From Meira nashicola (lineage: Eukaryota > Basidiomycota > Exobasidiomycetes > Exobasidiales > Brachybasidiaceae), in the NCBI GenBank assembly GCA_001600355.1, contig BCJU01000005.1, positions 1 through 64,000 of the forward strand: 64,000 bases of DNA, given 5' to 3'. Of the stretch, positions 30,189 through 39,704 are shown piece by piece; the stretch's first letter is position 1; every line of letters begins with the position of its first letter. Both the position numbers and the translations under genes were made by a program. The notes beneath the pieces are model-generated. The model saw only the letters and a list, made by a program, of their open reading frames with translations. It made no database searches and was not told the origin of the DNA.

Positions 30189-32114
30189 ATGCCGGAAAGA
30201 TCATCTTCTCTGACGGAGAATGGTGAAACATCCAATAATGTACCAACATCATACACTTCAAAAAGGCGAAGGAGGGAGGAAGAAGATGAATCTTTATTGG
30301 AAATGGAAGATGATGATCAATACGAACAATCACGATATATCCCTTTAAAACAACGTAAAGCAGCTGAAGCTAGAAGGATAGCTAATTTACGTTTCAAAGG
30401 GATGGAAAGTGAGAATAATGTACTTCCGAATGATAATCAAGGAACGGAAGAGAGTAATGATCGTAGGCCAATTCCAGAAGATGAAGATGAGACAGGTATT
30501 AGCACCGTACAAAGAAGTAAGCAAATCCTATTGAAACAAGCTAGAGAGATCAGACAAAAACAAGAGAAAGAAGGAAAGACCGAAGAGGAAAAACAAGCAG
30601 AAGAAGAAAGAAAGATTTTAGAAGCTCATGCTGCAAGAAGAAAGTTAGCAAGTGATATGGAATTGGCAAAAGGAATCAGCTATACAGAACCGATTAAAAC
30701 TTCTTGGCGTGCACCTCATTTCATTCGAAAGCGAACAGAAGAAGAAAGTGTTGCTTTGCGTGAAAAGTATCACATTTTAGCAGATGGAAAAGATGTTCCT
30801 CCATTAATCGAGAATTTTAGAGATATGAAAATACCACCTTGCATAATCGAATACCTTCTCTCTAAAGGAATCAAAACGCCAACTCAAATTCAAATGCAAG
30901 GTTTACCGACAGCTTTTTCGGGTCGCGATATGATTGGAATCGCATTCACGGGAAGTGGAAAAACGCTGGCTTTCAGTCTTCCGATCTTAATGTTTGCTGT
31001 GGAAGAAGAAAAGAAATTACCTTATATTCGAGGTGAAGGTCCATTAGGTATGATCATTTGTCCAAGTAGAGAATTGGCAAGACAGACGTATGAGAATTTA
31101 CAAACAATGGCAGAAGTCTTGAGTCATGACGGTTATCCAAAGGTAGGCGTTCTACTCTGTATTGGAGGAATTAGCATGGCAGAACAATATCATACACTCA
31201 GCAAAGGGTTTCACATCGTTGTTGCAACGCCTGGAAGGTTACAAGATATGCTTGACAAGAAAAAGTTTACGTTGGATTGTTGCAAGTATTTATGCTTAGA
31301 CGAAGCTGATCGTATGATCGATATGGGATTCGAAGATGATGTACGAACGATTATGGGATTTTTTAAACAACAAAGGCAAACGCTACTTTATTCGGCTACA
31401 ATGCCACAAAAGATTCGTACGTTTGCTGAAGAATCATTAATTGCACCAATCGTTGTAAACGTTGGAAGGGCAGGTGCGGCCAATCTTTCTATTATTCAAT
31501 CGGTCGAATACGTTAAACAAGAAGCGAAATTGATGTATTTATTGGAAGTTTTACAAAAGACTGCTCCACCAGTAATTGTTTTTTCGGATAATAAGAATGA
31601 AGTTGATGATATTCAAGAATTTTTATTACGTAAAGGAGTTGAAGCGGTTGCCATTCATGGATCAAAAACTCAAGATGAACGTGAATATGCAATTAAAAGT
31701 TTTAAAAATGGTAAAAAGGATGTCATGGTTGCTAATTCGGTTGCTTCAAAAGGATTAGATTTTCCTGATATTCAACATGTCATCAATTTTAGTATGCCAA
31801 AAGATATTGAAGAATACGTTCATCAAATCGGACGTACAGGTCGTGGTGGAAAGACGGGTTTGGCGACAACTTTCGTTAATTCTTCAGCAGAAGAAGCATC
31901 TTTGTTAGATCTTAAATACCTTCTCATTGAAGCTAAACAACACGTTCCACCTTTTTTATTAGCTATTCAAGATACACAAGGAGGTGGATCAGGTTGTCAA
32001 TTTTGCGGTGGTTTGGGTCACAGCATTGCCAATTGTCCCAAATTGGACAGACAACAAACACGTCAAAGAGCCGGTTTCTCTGGAGGGGATGGCGGTGGTG
32101 GTGGTGGATATTAA
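30189..32114 (+). CDS. DEAD-box RNA helicase DDX41 (abstrakt) homologue
   Basis: This encodes 641 residues from the ATG at 30189; the frame upstream only offers GTG. An acidic/basic helical N-terminus leads to the DDX41-type LKEKYHILADG-like block, then an FRDMKIP Q-motif region and motifs AFTGSGKT (I), PSRELARQ (Ia), TPGRLQDM (Ib), DEAD (II) and SAT (III). The second RecA lobe ends with HQIGRTGRGG (VI). A C-terminal CCHC zinc knuckle (CQFCGGLGHSIANC) is the hallmark that separates DDX41 from other DEAD-box proteins. DDX41 proteins are nuclear and linked to the spliceosome. Motif VI has Gln where the consensus has Arg (HRIGR). A Gly-rich tail ends the protein. Confidence 0.92.
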   Translation: MPERSSSLTENGETSNNVPTSYTSKRRRREEEDESLLEMEDDDQYEQSRYIPLKQRKAAEARRIANLRFKGMESENNVLPNDNQGTEESNDRRPIPEDEDETGISTVQRSKQILLKQAREIRQKQEKEGKTEEEKQAEEERKILEAHAARRKLASDMELAKGISYTEPIKTSWRAPHFIRKRTEEESVALREKYHILADGKDVPPLIENFRDMKIPPCIIEYLLSKGIKTPTQIQMQGLPTAFSGRDMIGIAFTGSGKTLAFSLPILMFAVEEEKKLPYIRGEGPLGMIICPSRELARQTYENLQTMAEVLSHDGYPKVGVLLCIGGISMAEQYHTLSKGFHIVVATPGRLQDMLDKKKFTLDCCKYLCLDEADRMIDMGFEDDVRTIMGFFKQQRQTLLYSATMPQKIRTFAEESLIAPIVVNVGRAGAANLSIIQSVEYVKQEAKLMYLLEVLQKTAPPVIVFSDNKNEVDDIQEFLLRKGVEAVAIHGSKTQDEREYAIKSFKNGKKDVMVANSVASKGLDFPDIQHVINFSMPKDIEEYVHQIGRTGRGGKTGLATTFVNSSAEEASLLDLKYLLIEAKQHVPPFLLAIQDTQGGGSGCQFCGGLGHSIANCPKLDRQQTRQRAGFSGGDGGGGGGY

Positions 32115-35100
32115 AAGCATGTATACTATTTTGATTTTTTTTTGTTAATGAGTGTATTATATATTATTTGTACTGAATCAAACTCTGCATTAGACGAAGC
32201 TACAGAAAGCAATGTGTGATTCTCTCTTGTTTGGCTACATTTGTGTCGAAAACAAATTCATAAATATGACCTATGACTTTCTTCAATGGTTACATCCGGA
32301 GCAATCCTTTTCTCCTTTTTTACTTGGACATCATTTGGGTATCGTTTGCGTAAAATATGTATGATTGGAAAATAGATTGACTTTTTTGATCGTCTTTTGA
32401 TTTATCAATTGAATATTTGGCTTCCTGCTCGCTCTACAGCTATCGAATGTTGCGGAGAAGTCTGCAATGCATTTTCCCGTCATTTCGGCAGTTTGTCTTA
32501 AAATCGGATCATGATTTATTCAATTTTAATTATTCTTGTTTCTTGTCATGAACATCTTTTCTACTTGCTAATTGCACAAACTGTGAAAGCAAATACCTAC
32601 ATTATTCACTTTGTATTCCAGCCATAGATCCAGATTCTCTTTTCCTCGTTTTGCTTGCTTTAATGTCCCTCTCAAAGTATCTTCATAATGATTAGGCAGT
32701 AGAGAATGAAAGAAGGTTTTGATCTTGGTATTTATCCGGTAATGCAAAATATTTTGTTCCCTTTCGGTAATGATGTTGATATATTCGTTTTCCAAATATC
32801 AATCTTCGTACTCGACTTTTTCGATTGGTGTGTTCTTTAATTGAAGTTGTGAAGATTAATGAAATTTTGAAATATTATCATCAAACGAATCAATGTCAAC
32901 TTTTGAGAAAAACTCCAATTAGACTTTTGCGATTATCTTGTTTCACTGTAAGACGCACAATTAAATTATTGAGCTTGCTAAATTCAACAAGATAACTTTG
33001 CAGCATGAAACCTGGATTGTTAGTCCTGAGAGTAAACATGAACGGATGTGTTTTGTGATTCGTAGACATTTTTCATTTTTTGCATGAATTATTGAATTGA
33101 GCTATAATGCAATTTCCATCAAAACGCGGAATCTTTTTTCCCTTTTCCAGCATAAATCGGCTCATCACGCAAACTTTTAAGAACTTCTGACTTAATCTTT
33201 CATACTCTACAAGCCTACTTTGAACAAGTTTAAAAGCACGATGCACCGAAATATAAGCAAATCAAATATATCTCGATCTGATTTTTCAATATCGTCAAAA
33301 TTCTACGTAAAACTCTAATGCGATTGCATCTCTTTTTACTGAGACCTTAACATCAGCTCTATCATTCTACAATTTTTAATAAATTCTCGCATGGTGATCT
33401 TACTCTTAACAATACTTATTTTTGAGATGGACATACCAAATGCTTAACAATTAATGATCATTTCGGCAGGCCCAAAGAAATGATTTTTATACTACTCCTT
33501 TGAAAATTTGTTCAACAAGAAAAATATGCTAAAGGGGCGAAAAAGTATCATAGAGATTTGAAAGAATAAATTGGTAAATAGACAAAAATCAAATTTGTCA
33601 TCTCAAAAATCGAATGCTCAATTATGAAATAATCTTAAATTCACAGGAAAAGATGTTCGGTAAAAAGTACACAAAATCTAAGTTCTATTCGACGAGATAC
33701 AAAGATCTTAACAGCTTCATCTCTCCCTCAATTTGACAAAATCACACTGTAAGGTATGCAGCTTGTTGTTGCGATGAATATTTAAATTAAAGAGAGCTCT
33801 TCTCTGAAAGATCTATTTCGAAAACTATTTATTCAACTTTTGAGCATTTTACAGCAAAAAGGCCGGGATCAGTCACGTTTAGGATGATGGTGACGAAGAA
33901 CGATATTTCATCATCAATGATGAAGAAGGTGATATCAACTTCATTCGTCAATCAATTAGTCTATGGTGGCCACATACAAATTTTATATGATCAGAAAGGC
34001 ATGCTGATCCAATCTTAGAATGACTTAGGGCATAACAGACTAACGATAGGAACGTGATTTGATGTTTATTTCCTCAACGCTTATATTCTAGACCCTGACT
34101 AAATTGTATATAGAAAATGTACTTGTGACACTAATTTAGCATCTCAACAGCGTAAAGATCGGGCTAAATCTGCGGACCGATATTTGAAATTCGTACATTC
34201 TTGTTCGGTAACTATACAATTCCTTTTGGAAATAAACTCTTTTCATCGAACCAAAAGATCAATTTTCACACTCCGACAATCGATTTGATGCTTATATTGT
34301 ATGTATATTATCATCCCATTTTTTATGATAAAATGGAAATATACAGCGCCTGCACAGCGCATATATTCGATTGGTTGGAGAATGTTCCTTAAAATAACTT
34401 TCTATTGATACCCGTTCACATATCGGCGAATACTTGCAGATGTACGTATGTTATATCAAACGAGATGTGGGTTAATCAAACCCCCCATCCCGATTTCCAA
34501 GACATTTCTCATGCGAGACTTTACTTTCTACTCCTTATATTAGCGTATTTTATCATTCTATTTCTTCTTTTTCATGACCGCGGAGAATCCAAGAGATAAG
34601 GTTCTATTTATTTAAAGAGAATTAAAAAGAAAGCACATCATATTTGTACGGAAAACAAACGCAGCGCATCCTTCCGTTTCTTTGACAAGTGACGCACGCC
34701 AAAAGAAAGGGACTCTTGTGCCGAGCCCTTAATTAATTTCACATGCACACTGCACGACTTTGGTTACGCTGCGCGGAACACTTTTGGCGAAAAAAGATAA
34801 AAAGTTTAAGCAGTAGAATAAAAACGTGCGCCGTTGATGTACATGCAATTGCGACATTTTTATTTTAAAATTTCTTGCTTTCATTGCGCTGTGCGTCAGT
34901 CCCACAAACTTAATCTGCATAATCAAACAAGTACGGGCTGCTTAAAAAAATAATTTATATGCTTAAACGCGTCATTAGACTGACATGGCCTGATATATGT
35001 GCTTATTATTGAAAAGGCACTAAGGCACATTATGCCTACGGAAATAGTCTACAGCAAATAAAACAGAAAACTGTATAGGGCTTCACTGCGTCAGTGAAAA

Positions 35101-35334
35101 AAAAAACAAGATTGAGTGCGCTGAGGCAGACATCTCTTCGCTAAAACATTCAAAGAATAACAGAGCATTTCCCATCATCATTTTAGAATCGCACTTTATT
35201 TTTGGGTATGAATTATTGACTGTTTTATTGCATCTTGCATTGAAAGGTCACAAGATTACCCTTTTCGTTTAAACTTGCATATCGACAGTCATTCAGTACC
35301 TTACCCTTCAGCCCACATAAAAATAAAAACACAA
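32115..35334. other. 3.2-kb AT-rich gene-free region
   Basis: This is the longest stretch without a supported gene. The core (about 32,800-34,400) looks clearly richer in A/T than the flanking genes, with many short A and T runs and stops in all frames. No open frame here has family likeness or low-complexity coding character. Toward 34,650-35,100 GC-rich GCAGCGC/GCTGCGC motifs and an ACGCGT (34967-34972) appear, more like a promoter zone for the gene at 35335. It could be regulatory DNA, a non-coding transcript, decayed genes or, less likely, a small centromere core. Confidence 0.5.
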
Positions 35335-38316
35335 ATGACCAAGAAACGCAGCAAAAGCTGCACATATCATCTCAGAAGCAGCAAGGCAACAAAGAGACAG
35401 AATTCTAAACCACATTCTGCTTCGTCAATTTGCCGTTCAAGTTCATCCGATAACAAGCACGACACAACCTCAGAGCCTCAATTAAACAATGCCGGTCCAA
35501 AAATATCTCTTGCCACTCCTTCAGTACACAGTCAAGATGCCGAAGAACAAGTTCTTGGAACTGTCGATTCATCCGCTGCTGCTCACCTTGCATCACCCCT
35601 CACCTGTACTTCAGGTAAGAAGACTGTGTCTTTGGAGCAAAAGTCGTCTAACACACAGCAAAGGCAGCTTGAAAGGAGTACAAGTTCAAGTTCAAAGTGC
35701 GGCAACAGCAGCAGCAGCAGCATGTATACGAGTAGTAACCCAGACCAAACTCAAAATCCTCGTAAGCAGAGAGCCCATTCCGTTATCCCAGTGCTACCTA
35801 TTCACTCCTCTATCGCCCAAGCTAGACCAACAAACGGAAGCAACAATCAAAGGGAGGATGTATTAAACGCCTTTTGCACTAGCGCACTTTGGACCTCTGT
35901 CGATCATCCGAACTGTGGTCGTTTGAATCAAATGAAGAAGCAATACAAGCTTGAATATTCATTTTGTCCGCCTACCGATTCAATTTTCACATCCACTCAA
36001 AGCCTTTCTAACAATCACCTTTCTACCATCACCACCACATCTTCAATCGATTCACAATCTCCCAGCAAAATGACTTATCCACCACCACCGCCTCCCGAAA
36101 TCGATCCGGCAGCAACGAGTGCAAGTTACGGTGCTTATCCAACTAGCGGCAACCTTTCTTCAGGTGAGTAAGATAGTTCTCTTTTTTCTCCCAGTAGCGT
36201 ACTTTTGCCATTTTGGATGCTAAGTTGACGCGGGGACGTTAGGCGCTAAAAGAAGGTGTAATCTTTTGGGAAGGGGGTGCGCTAGCGGAACATGATCAGA
36301 GGGAGGATGGGATTCACATTTCCCTGAAATAAGGGCGGCTAATGGCCAGCATGAAATGTGGAAATGGCGTTGAAGGCAAATCACTAAAGATAAACGAAGA
36401 GTACGGCATTTTTCTTTTTTTGTCGTTTGACTAGCTGGCATGCATGCAAAGGTTGAACAAGATTGGATGCACATCAAATAAGCATTCAAACTTGGCCCAC
36501 ATACAGATGTACTGGATCACCCTTGCTTCTGCCGCTGCTACGTTGAGGAACCGATCTTGCGCACGATTGATGTTCTATCTGTACCTCTATCAATGCCCAC
36601 TCGTCCGCCACCCCGTTCATGCGACTAAAAAAGACGCCATCAAAAGTCAAGCATTGTTTCTCTGCTTATCCACTAGCAAAATAACGCTATCCTGTTGTTT
36701 CTTTCCCGCTATCATCGGAAAGAATAGAAGGATACATTCATCCATCACCACCTGACACGTACCACAATCATTCTCGTGTGGTCTCGTTTTGGTCTATAGT
36801 GCCATTGATTTTGGTCAGAAGATCATATACTTACGTCAATTTCTTCTTCTTCCTCGCTTTTCTTTTCCTCTTCAACGCGCTTCCTCTGCAATTGTATAAC
36901 GCGTTCATTCAACGATTTCACATTCTCAAACACGACAATTGATCATCTTGGACACTCTTTCTGTCACATCAACGATTCGCTATGATGTCGCATTCCATCT
37001 CTGCTCAACATTCATCCTCACACGCAGGTTATACTGTCGATGAAAATGGACATCACGTTCAACATTTGCCTCCTTTGTCGGAAGCATTGCATCCTGATGA
37101 CGCAGCAGCAGGAGCATCAGCTGATCATTTGAGCGGTCAAAATTCTCATTATGGCGCTCATGCTGCAAATGTGTACGACCCTCATCACACAGGCTCCGCT
37201 GCAGACAGTTCGAACGCGCATGGTCATTACGATCAACAACAATCGAGCAACTTTTTCGACACGCAAATCATGGAACCTCCTCCGCCTGCAGATGGATCAC
37301 AAAATCATCACACCGGTCTACATGGCAACGGAACAACGACAAATGGCAACAATGGATACGGAAGTAGTTCCGCAATCATGACACCTCCTCCACCCGCATC
37401 TTCGCACGGATATGCTTCCTCTCCCTACCAATCAGGAGGTTCAGCACCTTTGTTCCATCGTGCTTCAATTTCTGGACCAGTAATGCACAGTCATTACCCT
37501 CCACCACCTGGAAATCAATCTGCATCGCATGGTGCGGATGTTTGGTCGTCCACTTCTGCTACTGCAAGACCTCATACAGCCGACGGAATGTTAGCTTCTC
37601 ATATGGGTGGAATGCCAGGTCAATGGGCAAGTGTATCTGAGTACAATCGTGGTCCACGTGGATCGGTAAGCAGTATGTCAGATGCAGCACCTACTTCTGG
37701 AAGTAGCAAAGTGTTTTCCTACATGCCAAGCAACGGAGATGATTCTTCTTCTACTGCAGGCTCACAAGGACATCAATCTTCTGGAGGCCCACGTAAGCGT
37801 CCTCGTCGTAGATATGATGAAATTGAACGCTTGTACTCATGTTCGTGGCCAGGTTGTCAAAAGAGTTATGGTACTTTGAACCATTTGAACGCTCATGTCG
37901 CTATGCAAAAGCATGGACCAAAACGTAGTCCAGCAGAATTTAAGGATATGCGTAAAGCTTGGAGAAAGAGTAAGCGAGAAGATGAACAAAGAAGACAAGC
38001 AAATGCAGCAGCAGCAAATGAAGAAGCACTCACTCGATCCAAGATGGCTTTCGCTCAACCTAATCAACCTTTTATGACCCATACAAATTACCCCGTCAAT
38101 AATTTCATGCCACCACCAACATCTGGACAGAATAATGCAAATGCATTAGGCGGTTCAAATGGAAATGGACAAGTTCCACGTTATCATCCACAATCTGGCA
38201 TGTACTCTGGTTACTCAGCAGTCCATAATGGTTCTTATCCTGGCGGAGCTCAAGCTCAAGGCGCAGGATCTGGCGGTTTGGGCGCCTATTTGATGGCCCA
38301 TCGTGGAAGCATCTAA
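35335..38316 (+). CDS. Con7-type C2H2 zinc-finger transcription factor, two exons
   Basis: The model joins 35335-36163 with 37028-38316 (705 residues). The donor CAG-GTGAGT and acceptor GCAG-GTTATA keep the frame, giving LSSG-YTVDENG. The second open frame also has its own ATG at 36982 that reads through the acceptor site in the same frame, so a 444-residue short form is possible. Another in-frame ATG at 36070 (MTYPPPPPPE) may be the true start of the long form. The only finger, YSCSWPGCQKSYGTLNHLNAH with C-x4-C-x12-H-x5-H, is followed by KHGPKRSPAEFKDMRKAW, matching Con7-type factors. These regulate morphogenesis and infection-related genes in some ascomycetes. The rest is Gln/Ser/His/Pro-rich. 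The finger is firm; the 5' structure is uncertain. Confidence 0.75.
36164..37027 (+). other. Putative 864-nt intron and alternative promoter of Con7-type gene
   Basis: It is bounded by GTGAGT and CAG, and about ten times longer than other introns in the window. Its last 200 bp are CT-rich (TTCTTCTTCTTCC-like) with an ACGCGT at 36899-36904, which looks like a promoter and leader for a transcript starting at the ATG at 36982. Open frames inside have no likeness. Confidence 0.5.
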
Positions 38317-39704
38317 GAAAGCCAATCAATGGCTTGAATGATGGAAAGATGCTGGACCATCATTGATCATTTTCCTGCTCCCCTCTTCTGCTCAAAAAAT
38401 CTGCTTACGCTATCGATTCAACCAAAAAGTGTTCCTATTCAACATTTCTCTTCTTATTGCTTCAACTTTTATCTTCTGTATCTCCCTCACTTTTCTTCTT
38501 CATCATAAAAGTGTTGTCTTATTTACAGTGTCTTTCACTCTAAGATGCTCGATACCTATCCTTTCTCCTCTCTCTGTTGGTATTGTTTGTTCATTATTTT
38601 ATCTCTCTGTGTTTCCTTTTCCTTCTCTATCAACCATTATATCCTTCATTTTCTTCTGTTCATTTTTCTTTCAGCGTACCTTATCAAACCTTGTGCAAAT
38701 GTGATGCTTGCCTTTATTATGTGAAGTTGGATAGCATGATATCATAAGAATCTTGTATGGATATGAGAATGTCTTAATCCAAGGATTCTACACAGCATCA
38801 TGATGTGAGTGGCTTATTGTGAAGAATCTGGTTTGTAAATTGTCTTTTAGCAGATCTGAACTAACTACTTTATGCACTTTGGCGCACTAAGCTTTTTTAA
38901 CGCTGCATCTTTCTACATCAATTTAAGGTGCATGTGCAGTGAGTGAATTTGTGCATACAGAAATGTCAAATACACGCGACACTATAATTTTAGTAGCAGC
39001 AACAGCACACATAACAGACCCTGGCAATTCTGTGCAAGCACATCACTTCGCAGAATGACGGGAAATTATTTCTTTTTGGTCTTTTTGCCAGCGGAGTTTA
39101 AGTGACGATCTCGATAAAAAGCCAAGGAAATGATCTTGTAATCATCTTTGTACAGGCACAGCATCTATAAACAAAATTGACTCCGCGGTTATTCATGGTT
39201 ATAAAGGGAGTATAAATTTCTTCTTCATCATGTGCCTGATATTTAAAATGCAGAGGCTGTTTTTTATAATGCAAAGTGTCGAATTGCACACCGCGGAGAG
39301 CGTGAGAGCGGTAGAAAGGATTAATTCTGTGATGGAAAATAAAAACAAAAAATATATACTTTCAACGCGGCGGTACTGCTGCTTCTTTTTTTCTACGCGG
39401 GTACAACACAGCCATTTCGTTATACGTGTGTTCATGTAACAAATCCTTGCTTTCTCCTTCCTTTGCATGATCTGCATGATAAAGTCCGCCGAAGAAATGA
39501 TCAATCTTGGATCATTATATATTTGCCACACTTAATTGTAACGACCATCAAATTCAAAAACATCATTTTCCCTTTTCAACCCACACCACACAACCACAAA
39601 AGTATCGTAACGAAACAATTTTATCTACCACATGAATCGCTAGGAACGGAACAAAGGCAAACATAATTACATCTTGCTCACTCTTCGTTTCGAATTCCAA
39701 CACG
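38317..39704. other. Intergenic region before ADAM gene
   Basis: These 1.4 kb have a T/C-rich first third (3' flank of the Con7-type gene) and several CGCGG steps near 39185, 39290 and 39370. The last part, leading to 39705, is rich in CA and AAC, like a leader. No gene or RNA is supported. Confidence 0.45.

Noticed and set aside
32568..32795. 75-codon frame in the AT-rich desert
   Set aside because: It is short, shows no family likeness, and such a frame is expected by chance in 3 kb.
35275..36171. Separate short gene ending at 36171
   Set aside because: The stop lies just past a strong splice donor, and the frame joins precisely to the Con7-type exon, so it is better read as exon 1. A separate gene is not fully excluded.
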